DNA of 64,000 bases, taken from assembly GCA_964458275.1 (NCBI GenBank), contig CAYWIE010000003.1, forward strand, positions 9,425-73,424, in the 5' to 3' direction. The notes beneath the pieces were generated by a model. That model had not been told where the DNA came from and did no database searches. It saw nothing but the letters and a program-made list of their open reading frames with translations. Numbering within the stretch: the first letter of the stretch is position 1; every line of letters begins with the position of its first letter. Below are positions 8,839-17,585 of the stretch, in pieces. This stretch comes from HGM04593 sp964458275 (GTDB lineage: Bacteria > Bacteroidota > Bacteroidia > Bacteroidales > Bacteroidaceae). The translations under genes were made by a program, and so were the position numbers.

Positions 8839-10182
8839 ATGCACAGAATCAGAATAATACTGACGGCTATATTCTTGCTGCTGTTCCTTGCGCCGCTGCC
8901 GGCGCAACGTAACACAGTCAAGGATATGCGCAACCGTGTCAAGCGATTGAAGCAACAGATAAAAGAGAAAGAGAACATACTCTCTTCCTCAGAAAAGGAT
9001 GTTGCATCCAAAATGAAAAGACTGCAATCCTTGACGGCGCAAGCCGACGAACAGAAGACACTGATAGATTTGCTTTCGAAGGAACTGAAGACCATTGACA
9101 CGGAAATAACCTTTCTCGATAAAGAGATATCCGAAGATGAAGCAAAGGTCGAAAAATCCAAGAAAGAGTATGCTGCGGCGCTCTCCAGAGCGCGCCGTTA
9201 CGGCACACTCCAGGATAAACTGCTGTTTATAATCTCTGCTGAAGATTTCAACAAGATGCTTCATCGCTACCGATATGCTCGCGAGTATATGAATGCTCAT
9301 CGCAAACATGCCGAGACGCTGAAAGCGAATATTGCTGCTCTGCAATCCAAACGTACAGAAGCTGAAAATGTGCGGGCGCAGAAGAGCGCATCTATCGAGG
9401 AACAGAAAGAGGAGCAGGCAAAGCTCAAAGGGCTCGAAGAAAAGCAGCGTACCCTCATTGCCGAACTTAAACGCGAGAATGCTGCCGTAAAGAAAGAACT
9501 CGACCGTCGCCGCAAAGAGCTTGACGGGCTTAATGCTGCAATAGATAAAGCCATAGCCGAAGAACTTGAAGCCCGTCGCAAGGCAGAGGAACTTGAGGCG
9601 CGTCGCAAAGCCGAAGCGCAGAAAAAGCGCAAGCAAGCTAAAGGAACAGTAGCCAAAAAAGAGAAAGACTCTCCTTCGGAACGGAAAGCAACCTCCGGAA
9701 AGCAACCGGCGACCACTGTGAAAGAAAAAGAGATGCTTTCCGACAATACAGAATCCTTAAAGCAGCAGAGTGGTTCGTTCCTGCAAAACAAAGGCAGGTT
9801 GCCCGTCCCCGTAACAGGCCCCTATCGCATGATAAACTCCTATGGTCTGCAACGTGCTGTTACAGGAAAAGGAAACGTCAACATCGACCTCGGCGGAATA
9901 ACCTTCGCCTGCAAGAAAGGTGCAAAGGCGAGAGCAATCTTCCGTGGCGAAGTGATGGGAGTGTATGGCGACCACGAGTATGTGTTTCTTCTTGTGAAGC
10001 ATGGTACGTACATAACCGTTTATTCAAAACTGGCAAATGTCAGAGTAAGCAAAGGCGACAAGGTGAAAGCCGGCGACACCCTTGCAGATATTGCGACAGA
10101 TGCCGACGGCGACACTTCAATGCTCTTCCAGATACGGAACGGAAAGACAAAACTCAATCCCAAAAATTGGCTTAATCTATAA
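8839..10182 (+). CDS. EnvC-like murein hydrolase activator (degenerate M23/LytM domain)
   Basis: A 447-residue exported protein. A signal peptide (IILTAIFLLLFLAPLPAQ) is followed by a long charged coiled coil (about residues 25-270, many KRL, KEL and EARRKAEE heptads), a low-complexity linker, and a C-terminal LytM-like domain from about residue 325. The zinc ligands of active M23 enzymes are missing: the HxGxD position reads NVNID, the YxHL position reads VYSKL, and the HLHF position reads MLFQI. This matches EnvC, which activates amidases without cutting peptidoglycan itself. It follows the lipoprotein gene by 16 bases and precedes a small secreted protein by 4. Confidence 0.85.
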   Translation: MHRIRIILTAIFLLLFLAPLPAQRNTVKDMRNRVKRLKQQIKEKENILSSSEKDVASKMKRLQSLTAQADEQKTLIDLLSKELKTIDTEITFLDKEISEDEAKVEKSKKEYAAALSRARRYGTLQDKLLFIISAEDFNKMLHRYRYAREYMNAHRKHAETLKANIAALQSKRTEAENVRAQKSASIEEQKEEQAKLKGLEEKQRTLIAELKRENAAVKKELDRRRKELDGLNAAIDKAIAEELEARRKAEELEARRKAEAQKKRKQAKGTVAKKEKDSPSERKATSGKQPATTVKEKEMLSDNTESLKQQSGSFLQNKGRLPVPVTGPYRMINSYGLQRAVTGKGNVNIDLGGITFACKKGAKARAIFRGEVMGVYGDHEYVFLLVKHGTYITVYSKLANVRVSKGDKVKAGDTLADIATDADGDTSMLFQIRNGKTKLNPKNWLNL

Positions 10183-10186
10183 AACA

Positions 10187-10807
10187 ATGAATATGAACCG
10201 GACACAACTGAAAAAATATCTGCTTGCAACGCTCTTTGCACTCTTCTCCATTGCCTCATACTCGCAAATACTTGACGGAACTGTGCAGTCGGCGCGCTAC
10301 CGCATATCGTTGCCGTTGACATTCAATTTCGATGACGGCTCTGTAAACTCCTCCCCCTACATAAGCTACAAGCACGACATAGCTTCGTGGCTTAAGGGCG
10401 CAGCGTTTGCACAATACAATATAAAGCAGGAGGCATTTGTTCCGCAAGCGTGGTTTGAGTTCTCATATGCCAAGCGATATTATCTCCTTTCCCGCTCCAT
10501 CTTCAATACCCGCACAGGCAAATACTCCCACGGGCTTGCAGCAACAGTCAAGCTCCCTTCGAACCTGTCGGTCGATGCCACGTGGGACAACATGTTCCAG
10601 CAAGCGGGTACAAGGCATACCGACCGTTTTCAGGTAGTCGGCGGCTACATAAACAAACGTTTCATAGCCAATGCCGGATACTCCATGCTCTACAAGAAGG
10701 GCTTGGTGGCAAACTTGCGAGTGATATTCTCGTCGGCATATTTCCTGCAGATGAAGTACGACGGCGGACAAAACTGTTTCGTCCTCACTTCTTATGTAAA
10801 CATGTAG
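10187..10807 (+). CDS. Small secreted, probably outer-membrane beta-barrel protein
   Basis: A 206-residue protein of unknown function. A signal peptide (KKYLLATLFALFSIASYSQ) is followed by alternating, aromatic-rich segments typical of beta strands (ISLPLTFNF, AAFAQYNI, WFEFSYAKRYYLLSRSIF, FQVVGGYINKRFIANAGYSM). The frame is open further upstream to 10082, but that part overlaps the EnvC-like gene, so the ATG at 10187 is chosen. It starts 4 bases after the EnvC-like stop, so it is probably the last gene of the dut cluster. An 8-strand barrel is plausible; I do not recognise a named family. Confidence 0.6.
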   Translation: MNMNRTQLKKYLLATLFALFSIASYSQILDGTVQSARYRISLPLTFNFDDGSVNSSPYISYKHDIASWLKGAAFAQYNIKQEAFVPQAWFEFSYAKRYYLLSRSIFNTRTGKYSHGLAATVKLPSNLSVDATWDNMFQQAGTRHTDRFQVVGGYINKRFIANAGYSMLYKKGLVANLRVIFSSAYFLQMKYDGGQNCFVLTSYVNM

Positions 10808-10862
10808 CCTGCATGTCAAACAATAGAACCTCCCTACACTTTGGAGTAAAAGAATTTTATAG

Positions 10863-10870
10863 TATCTTCG
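10863..10870 (+). promoter_or_regulatory. Promoter of lptB (-33 TTTG at 10840, -7 TATCTTCG)
   Basis: TATCTTCG is a near match to TAnnTTTG, with TTTG at 10840-10843 spaced 19 bases upstream, as expected for the -33 element. The lptB ATG is 34 bases downstream. Confidence 0.6.
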
Positions 10871-10904
10871 CTACGAATATTGAGATATACACACATTTAT
10901 TATA

Positions 10905-11705
10905 ATGGCAGACAACGAAATAAATATCCCCGCAGGTGAACAGATGGTGCTTCAAGCCGAAAATCTTGTAAAGAGATACGGCAAGCGTACTGTGGTAAAC
11001 AATGTCTCCTTTAATGTTAAACAAGGAGAAATCGTAGGTCTTCTCGGTCCCAACGGAGCGGGAAAGACAACCTCTTTCTATATGACCACCGGTCTTGTCG
11101 TGCCCAACGGCGGCCGCATATTCATGAACGATACCGAGATAACAAAATATCCCGTCTACAAGCGTGCCCGCATAGGAATAGGCTATCTTGCCCAGGAGGC
11201 AAGCGTCTTCCGCAAGATGACGGTAGAGGACAATATCGCTTCAGTGCTTGAACTTACGGACAAGCCCAAGGAGTATCAGCGCGAGAAACTCGAAAGCCTC
11301 ATAAAGGAGTTCCGTCTCGAAAAGGTGAGAAAGAACCTCGGCGACCGTCTCTCCGGCGGCGAGCGCCGACGTACAGAGATAGCCCGCTGTCTTGCTATAG
11401 ACCCCAAGTTCATCATGCTCGATGAGCCCTTTGCCGGAGTAGACCCGATAGCAGTCGAAGACATCCAGTATATAGTGTGGAAGCTCAAGGACAAGAATAT
11501 CGGTATCCTCATTACCGACCACAATGTGCAGGAGACCTTGAATATCACCGACCGCGCCTATCTGCTTTTCGAAGGACGCATCCTTTTCGAAGGTACTCCC
11601 GAAGTGCTTGCCAATAATCCCGTAGTCCGCGAGAAGTATCTCGGCAGTACATTCGAACTGCGCAAAAAAGTCTTTCAGGAAGACGACCCCCGCGCAATGG
11701 ACTGA
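10905..11705 (+). CDS. lptB: LPS export ABC transporter ATP-binding protein
   Basis: A 266-residue ATPase of the LptB2FG transporter that extracts lipopolysaccharide from the inner membrane. Walker A GPNGAGKTT is at residues 48-56, the ABC signature LSGGERRR at 149-156 and Walker B FIMLDEP just after. The ITDHNVQETL H-loop and the NNPVVREKYLG C-terminal block are diagnostic of LptB rather than other ABC proteins. It has its own promoter and a terminator shared with the convergent gene. Cytoplasmic, membrane-associated. Confidence 0.95.
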   Translation: MADNEINIPAGEQMVLQAENLVKRYGKRTVVNNVSFNVKQGEIVGLLGPNGAGKTTSFYMTTGLVVPNGGRIFMNDTEITKYPVYKRARIGIGYLAQEASVFRKMTVEDNIASVLELTDKPKEYQREKLESLIKEFRLEKVRKNLGDRLSGGERRRTEIARCLAIDPKFIMLDEPFAGVDPIAVEDIQYIVWKLKDKNIGILITDHNVQETLNITDRAYLLFEGRILFEGTPEVLANNPVVREKYLGSTFELRKKVFQEDDPRAMD

Positions 11706-11751
11706 TTCCCGCAGAGGGTTCCATGATTGGCGTTTTATAGGACCTTCATTC

Positions 11752-11812
11752 AAGAATAAAAGAATGTGTGCAATTGCATAAGAAACAATTGCACACATTC
11801 TTTTATTCTTTC
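11752..11812. terminator. Bidirectional terminator between lptB and the M60 protein gene
   Basis: A perfect 25 bp inverted repeat (11752-11776 with 11786-11810) with A-rich left and T-rich right ends sits between two convergent genes, so it can serve both strands. Confidence 0.9.
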
Positions 11813-11824
11813 GAGGTTAAAGTC

Positions 11825-14800
11825 TTATGGCTTTGCAATGAACTTCTTGCCGCCTTGTATATAAATGACTCCCGGAATCGGATTTGCGACTTTGCGTCCA
11901 AATATGTCGTATACAGGTGCTGTGCTGCCGTTGTCAGGGTCCTCTTTCGGCTGCTCAATTGAAGTGTAGTTGTCGAGGTCTCCTACAATGGTGCCATATT
12001 GTGCCCAATCAGATGCCTTGTAGGCAGCCAATGCTTCGGCATATACGTGTATGACAGGTTTGCTTGAGAAAAGGTAGGCGGAGACGCTCGGAGGTGTCAA
12101 CGGGGCAACGTATGCATCCTTTACGGGTGAACTATAGAATACACCTTGTGCCATAGTCTTCACTTTAGAGCCAACGGTTACGGTAGTCAGGCTTTTGCAA
12201 TATGCAAACGCATCTCCGTTGACGGTAACCACATTGTCGGGAATGACCACCCCCTTAATGCCGGAGTTTGCAAAGGCGTTGCTTCCGATTCTTGTGATGC
12301 TCTTCGGCAGAACAATGCTTGTGAGGTTGTAGCAGTTGTAGAATGAATAGTTGTTTATTACGTTGGCTACGCTTTTAGTCGTTCCGTAATATGCGAGACC
12401 GCCGCTTTTCACTTGCACGTCGGACAGGTCGATTGACGACAGACTGCTGTCGTTTACAAGAGTACGCATATGCTTTATGTCTGTACCGTTTATGGGACCG
12501 CTGATGACAGCCTTGATGGCTGAACCCGAAATTGAATCGGGCAATGTTCCGGCTGTGGTAAGTGTTATATATTCTGTGCCGTCGCCGGCTTTCTCAACCT
12601 CGTGCAGTGTGCCGTCGGCATCCACAGAGTATATGGTGAAATCTGTACCGATGCTGCCGGGGATGCAGAAATCCAAAGAATTTGCCGCATAGACGAAATT
12701 GCTGTCCTTGTCGAGCATCAGGAATCCTATACCGCCGCTGCCGGTCATACGGTAAAGCGAGTCAGACTGTATGTAGGTGTAGCTTGAAGGCTCTGCATCC
12801 TCGTCCATGAAGTCTGTGAACTGACCGAGGTCGCCGTACTGTCCGAGCTCGTCATATCCGTTGCGTACCTTGCCTGCTGCTTGGAAGAAGTCGTTGGTAA
12901 GCATTGTGGCAGTTCTGTCCTCTACGAAGAGGATGGTGCGGTTCTTGGGATACTTTGAAATCTCTTCGAGAGTCTTGTTTATCTGATATTCAGTTACGGT
13001 CATTGTGTAGTTGCCATAATCCTCGATTTTCAGCTTCTCGACCGGCTCAAAGAATCCCCATGCTCTGAAGAAGTCCGAGAGGTCTTCCTGTGCAACCTCG
13101 CACGCCTTGCGCACAAACTTGAGCGAACCGTTCTTGCCGTTGCCATTGCTGCTGTAGAGTTTCATGGGGTCCTCGCGCAATGCCTTGAACAGGTTGGGGT
13201 AGAAGGATGTGTTCTTGCGTGCCTGATGGTAGTAGAGATAGAGCTGATAGTACATACGCAGTCTTGTTCCTAAATCGCGTACCGAGAAATATGTACCGTT
13301 TGCATATTCGTTCATTACAAAAGAGAGCGAAGAGCCCGAAGACATGTTGCGGCCGAAGAGGAGACGGCAGACGTTGGCGAAAAGGTTGTTCGAAGCCTCT
13401 CCGCAAGCCTCAAGGTTGATGGTTCCCTGATTGTTGTGTCCGCACTCATGACCTGCACACCATTCGTCTATATTGCTGCGGTTCACGTCAAATGAGTTTC
13501 TAATGCACTCGACAGAGTTGTACATTGTACGGTAGGTGCTTGAGTTTGCATAGCCGGCAGAGTTTGCATCGCCCTGAATTGCAAAGTTGGGGTTGTTGTA
13601 GAACAAGGGAGCAATTGCCTCGCCGCCCGAAAGGTTGTGTGGAGCATAGTCGCGCATGCCGTTGGCTACAGTCGCGCAATATCCCATAAGTTCCTGCTGC
13701 CATACAGTGAGGCTGTCGAACCATTCTATGCTGCGGTCGATGGTGCTGGGCCATACCTCTTTATACGCCGAGGTCTGGAAGTTGAATAGCGCGTGCTCGC
13801 TCTTTACGGTGAAGAGTTCATGTGTTGCATTGTTGAGCAGTTTTACGTAATCGCTGTCGCTTTTGCGAGCAACATCATAGTAGCCGTTCACTTTGCCGCC
13901 CTCGATGTGAATCTTTATTTCGGGCCACTCGTCAAGAGTCTTTGTCTTCGATTTGGTGTCGGCGGTGTACAGGATGTAATAGAGTGCGTTCTTGTCGCCG
14001 TCTATGATGTTCAATCCCTTCTTGAGCTCCTTGCCGCTTTTTGCATTGTTGATTAGATGGTTGCCCATGCATCCTGCCATGTACAGAGTGGCATCGGCGG
14101 GTATGTCGCTGTCTACAAAGACGTAAAGCGATTCAAGATTACCGGAGTAGATGCCGGTGGGGTTGCCCATGTATGAGCCGCCTGTGCTTCTCATCTTTTC
14201 GTTCCAGTAGTTTGCATCGCTGAATGCCTTGTAGCTGTGGATACGGAAGTCTTTCTCGTATTCAGCCCAATCTTCGTTCTTCAGCTTTATGGCAATGTCT
14301 GCCATGAAGGAGGGCATTCCGACTGTGGTCATTGCAGCAGCCAACTCCTCGTCGCTCATGGCAAGATATTCGGCTTTGAGTCGGGTGCAGGCTGCATCCT
14401 CGAAGAATGTTTCGCGCAACTTGTTTACAATGTCTGCGGGGTCTGCTTCCAGAGGATATATCTCTTCCAGTCCTCCGACAATCGAGCCGTAATAGTTGCT
14501 CCAACCGCTCTGCTTGTAGTCGTCGAGCGCGTCGGTGTAAACCATTATCTTGGGTTTCGAAGAGAAAAAGTAGGCGGGAGTGCCCGGAGGTGTGATTGGC
14601 TTGATGTATGCAAACTTTACACTTGATGAGTAGAATACTCCTTGTCCGAGGTTCGATACGCGGCGTCCCATGATTACCGAATCCAGCGAACTGCAGTAGG
14701 CAAAAGCGTCTCCTCCTATGCTTGAAACGCTGTTCGGAATGTCAATCTTTCGCAGTCCCGAACCGGAGAATGCACAAGCCTGGATTGTGTAAGCAGTGGC

Positions 14801-15157
14801 AGGCAGTTCGATGTACTTGAGGTTCTTGATGTCTTTGAACATTGAATGGCCGATGACGTCGTCGTCCGTGGTGTAGCTTTCGAAATAGGCTTCACCGCCT
14901 TTGACAATGGCAACTTCGGACAAGTCGAGGCCGGTAACTGTTCCGCCGTTGATGAGTCCGCGCAGATACTTGATGTCTGTTCCGTTGATGGAACCGGTAA
15001 TCTTCAGAGTTGATTCACTTGTAGCAAGCAGGGTCGAAAGTGTACCTGCCTTCTCAACGTGTACTTCTGTTATGGCCCATAGCGCCGTACTGTTGCAGAA
15101 CAGTACAAGAACGGGCAACAACAGCCTGAAAAAGAATAAGAACTGATTTCTTTTCAT
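11825..15157 (-). CDS. Surface M60-like metallopeptidase flanked by duplicated BspA-type LRR blocks
   Basis: A 1110-residue exported protein with an N-terminal signal (FFRLLLPVLVLFCNSTALWA). Residues about 38-232 and 869-1063 are homologous BspA-like leucine-rich repeat blocks, sharing SINGTDIKYLRGLIN / PINGTDIKHMRTLVN, GDAFAYC and GQGVFYSS / AQGVFYSS. Between them lies a gluzincin with HECGH at 570-574 and EASNNLF at 587-593, that is HExxH-x12-E, which fits peptidase family M60 (enhancin-like, often mucin- or glycoprotein-directed). The last 30 residues (VYDIFGRKV ... GVIYIQGGKKFIAKP) resemble Bacteroidota C-terminal sorting domains. It is likely a cell-surface or secreted enzyme acting on host glycoproteins. 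The substrate is inferred from the family. Confidence 0.83.
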   Translation of the reverse strand: MKRNQFLFFFRLLLPVLVLFCNSTALWAITEVHVEKAGTLSTLLATSESTLKITGSINGTDIKYLRGLINGGTVTGLDLSEVAIVKGGEAYFESYTTDDDVIGHSMFKDIKNLKYIELPATAYTIQACAFSGSGLRKIDIPNSVSSIGGDAFAYCSSLDSVIMGRRVSNLGQGVFYSSSVKFAYIKPITPPGTPAYFFSSKPKIMVYTDALDDYKQSGWSNYYGSIVGGLEEIYPLEADPADIVNKLRETFFEDAACTRLKAEYLAMSDEELAAAMTTVGMPSFMADIAIKLKNEDWAEYEKDFRIHSYKAFSDANYWNEKMRSTGGSYMGNPTGIYSGNLESLYVFVDSDIPADATLYMAGCMGNHLINNAKSGKELKKGLNIIDGDKNALYYILYTADTKSKTKTLDEWPEIKIHIEGGKVNGYYDVARKSDSDYVKLLNNATHELFTVKSEHALFNFQTSAYKEVWPSTIDRSIEWFDSLTVWQQELMGYCATVANGMRDYAPHNLSGGEAIAPLFYNNPNFAIQGDANSAGYANSSTYRTMYNSVECIRNSFDVNRSNIDEWCAGHECGHNNQGTINLEACGEASNNLFANVCRLLFGRNMSSGSSLSFVMNEYANGTYFSVRDLGTRLRMYYQLYLYYHQARKNTSFYPNLFKALREDPMKLYSSNGNGKNGSLKFVRKACEVAQEDLSDFFRAWGFFEPVEKLKIEDYGNYTMTVTEYQINKTLEEISKYPKNRTILFVEDRTATMLTNDFFQAAGKVRNGYDELGQYGDLGQFTDFMDEDAEPSSYTYIQSDSLYRMTGSGGIGFLMLDKDSNFVYAANSLDFCIPGSIGTDFTIYSVDADGTLHEVEKAGDGTEYITLTTAGTLPDSISGSAIKAVISGPINGTDIKHMRTLVNDSSLSSIDLSDVQVKSGGLAYYGTTKSVANVINNYSFYNCYNLTSIVLPKSITRIGSNAFANSGIKGVVIPDNVVTVNGDAFAYCKSLTTVTVGSKVKTMAQGVFYSSPVKDAYVAPLTPPSVSAYLFSSKPVIHVYAEALAAYKASDWAQYGTIVGDLDNYTSIEQPKEDPDNGSTAPVYDIFGRKVANPIPGVIYIQGGKKFIAKP

Positions 15158-15468
15158 GTGCTTGTTCGTGGTTAGATGATTATTGTTTTTTGTATTTATT
15201 GTACGATTTTAGGCTTTGATATGCAAATGTCTTGATTTTGCATGATATATCCAATTGTTTTTGTCGAAATTTATACAATTCTCCTCGTCGCTTTACGATG
15301 AATCTTAGAAAGTTCCTTGACGAGATACAATGCTGTTTTGTGCCAAAAAAAAGTCAGTACAAGCAAAAATGGCGATTTTTTTTTGAAAATATGCCTAATA
15401 TGTCTTACTTTTGCAGTTCTATTCAAATATACCTATTAAATTAAGGATAATTAAAATAAATTTATTAT
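15158..15468. other. Divergent intergenic region between the M60 gene and tig
   Basis: 311 bases without a credible gene. The right part holds the tig promoter. I found no clear -7 box for the minus-strand M60 gene, and no strong inverted repeat. Confidence 0.6.
15406..15413 (+). promoter_or_regulatory. Promoter of tig (-33 TTTG at 15382, -7 TACTTTTG)
   Basis: TACTTTTG matches the -7 consensus, with TTTG at 15382-15385 and a 20-base spacer. The tig ATG follows 55 bases later after an A/T-rich leader. Confidence 0.7.
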
Positions 15469-16815
15469 ATGAATTTTACTTTGAAAGATCAGGACGCAAC
15501 AAGCGCCCGTTTGGTAGTGAGCGTACAAGAGGCTGACTACGTTGCATTGGTTGAGAAAACCCTTAAAAACATCAGACAGAAGGCCAATATCCCCGGCTTC
15601 CGTCCCGGAATGGTTCCTATGGGCTTGATAAAGAAACAGTACGGTACAGCAGTCAAGGCAGAGGAGATAAACAAACTGCTTCAGACAAAAATATACGAAT
15701 ATATCAGAGAGAACAACGTTGACATTTTGGGTGAGCCTCTTCCCGATGAGGAGCAGCAGAGCACATTGGATCTTGTAAACGGCAAGGATTTCGATTTCGA
15801 GTTCCGTATTGCATTGGCTCCCAAATTTGACGCAACTCTTACAAAAGAGGACAAAATACCTTATTACCTCATAGAGCCCACCGAAGAGATGATTGACGGT
15901 CAGGCAAAAGCATACGCGCAGCGTTGCGGCGAGTACAAGCAGGTTGACTCATATGAGAGCGGTGATATGCTCAAGGGCGCACTTGTAGAGGTGGTTGAAG
16001 GCGGTATTGATGTCAAAGAGGCAGTCATGATGCCTTCATACATGAAGAACGACGACCAGAAGACTCTATTTGCCGACAAGAAAGTAGGCGACACAATAAC
16101 ATTCAACCCCAATGTCGCATTCGACGGTCATGCAGCAGAGCTTGCATCACTCTTTATGGTTGACAAGGAGAAGGCTGCCGAGATTAAGAGCGACTTCAAC
16201 TTCACAATCAAAGAGATTACACGCTTCGTTGCAAGCGAGTACAATCAGGCTGTATTCGATGCGGCATTCGGCAAGGATGCTGTAAAGACCGAGGAGGAGT
16301 TCCGCGCACGTATCAAAGAGGAAATTGCAGCCCGTTTCGCTGTTGAGAGCGACTATAAGCTTCTTCTCGATACACGCAGCTATCTTGTTGAGCGCGTGGG
16401 CAAACTTGAGTATGCAGAGCCTATCCTCAAAGAGCTTATGCTCGCCAACAAGGAGGACAAGAATGCTACAATCGATGACGAGACATTTGCAAAGAGCCTC
16501 GACGAACTCACATGGCATCTTATCAAGGAGCAACTGGTCAAGAATGCAGGTGTGAAAATCGAAGATGCAGATATCCTCGAAGCGGCAAAAGATGTTACCC
16601 GTTCACAATTTGCACAGTACGGCATGGGCAATGTACCCGACGAACTTCTTGAGAACTATGCGATGGAGCTTGTAAAACAGGGCAAGTCAAAAGAGATGCT
16701 TGTTAACAGAGCAATCGATGTAAAGCTCATCGGCGCAATCAAAGAGGCGGCTACATTGGTAGAGGAGTCTGTTTCTGTTGAGGATTTCAACAAAAAGGTC
16801 GCAGAAAACGATTAA
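15469..16815 (+). CDS. tig: Trigger factor
   Basis: A 448-residue ribosome-associated chaperone that binds nascent chains at the exit tunnel. The ribosome-binding signature GFRPGMVP is at about residues 44-51, within IPGFRPGMVPMGLIKKQYG. The middle region corresponds to the FKBP-like domain in a divergent Bacteroidota form, and the C-terminal helical arms contain the substrate cradle. It is followed by clpP and clpX, the classic tig-clpP-clpX order that links folding and degradation of new proteins. A hairpin separates tig from clpP. Confidence 0.95.
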   Translation: MNFTLKDQDATSARLVVSVQEADYVALVEKTLKNIRQKANIPGFRPGMVPMGLIKKQYGTAVKAEEINKLLQTKIYEYIRENNVDILGEPLPDEEQQSTLDLVNGKDFDFEFRIALAPKFDATLTKEDKIPYYLIEPTEEMIDGQAKAYAQRCGEYKQVDSYESGDMLKGALVEVVEGGIDVKEAVMMPSYMKNDDQKTLFADKKVGDTITFNPNVAFDGHAAELASLFMVDKEKAAEIKSDFNFTIKEITRFVASEYNQAVFDAAFGKDAVKTEEEFRARIKEEIAARFAVESDYKLLLDTRSYLVERVGKLEYAEPILKELMLANKEDKNATIDDETFAKSLDELTWHLIKEQLVKNAGVKIEDADILEAAKDVTRSQFAQYGMGNVPDELLENYAMELVKQGKSKEMLVNRAIDVKLIGAIKEAATLVEESVSVEDFNKKVAEND

Positions 16816-16838
16816 TATAACAAATACGTGAATTATAT

Positions 16839-16882
16839 AAAGAACTGTTTGTTTTGAGCAATCTCGAAACAAACAGTTCTTT
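16839..16882 (+). terminator. Hairpin between tig and clpP
   Basis: A perfect 16 bp inverted repeat (16839-16854 with 16867-16882) lies 24 bases after the tig stop. The T-tract is only two bases, so it may attenuate or process the transcript rather than end it. Confidence 0.65.
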
Positions 16883-16909
16883 AAGCCTAAACAGATAATT
16901 TATAAAAAG

Positions 16910-17578
16910 ATGAAAGAAGATTTTAGAAAATTTGCAGCCGGGCACCTCGGCATAAACAGCATGGTGCTTGACGATGTGCTCAAAGCGCAATCGCAGTATC
17001 TGAATCCTTATATCCTCGAAGAGAGACAGTTGAATGTTACTCAGATGGATGTATTCTCGCGTTTGATGATGGATAGAATTATCTTTTTGGGAACACCAAT
17101 CGACGACTATACAGCAAACACTTTGCAGGCACAGCTGCTGTATCTCGATTCGGTTGACAGTGGAAAAGATATTTCCATCTACATAAATTCTCCCGGCGGC
17201 TCAGTGAGTGCAGGTCTCGGTATATACGACACCATGCAATACATAAACAGTGATGTCGCGACAATCTGCACAGGCATGGCAGCCAGCATGGCAGCAGTGC
17301 TTCTTGTTGCAGGTACCGAAGGCAAGCGTTCTGCGTTGACTCACAGCAGAGTGATGATACACCAGCCTATGGGCGGTGCGCAAGGGCAGGCCAGCGATAT
17401 CGAAATTACCGCGCGCGAGATACAGAAACTCAAGAAAGAACTCTATACAATCATAGCCGACCATAGCCACCAGCCCTACGATAAGGTTTGGGCGGACAGC
17501 GACCGTGACTATTGGATGACAGCCCAGGAGGCATGCGAGTACGGAATGATAGACAGAGTTCTTGTGCGAAAGAAGTAA
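16910..17578 (+). CDS. clpP: ATP-dependent Clp protease proteolytic subunit
   Basis: A 222-residue serine peptidase that forms the tetradecameric Clp chamber. The catalytic triad is visible: Ser126 in GMAASMAA, His151 in MIHQPMGG and Asp200 in DRDYW. INSPGGSV lines the substrate groove. The N-terminus has about 30 more residues than E. coli ClpP before the conserved core, which is usual in Bacteroidales. It lies between tig and clpX, with 7 bases to clpX. Confidence 0.97.
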   Translation: MKEDFRKFAAGHLGINSMVLDDVLKAQSQYLNPYILEERQLNVTQMDVFSRLMMDRIIFLGTPIDDYTANTLQAQLLYLDSVDSGKDISIYINSPGGSVSAGLGIYDTMQYINSDVATICTGMAASMAAVLLVAGTEGKRSALTHSRVMIHQPMGGAQGQASDIEITAREIQKLKKELYTIIADHSHQPYDKVWADSDRDYWMTAQEACEYGMIDRVLVRKK

Positions 17579-17585
17579 ATGATCT

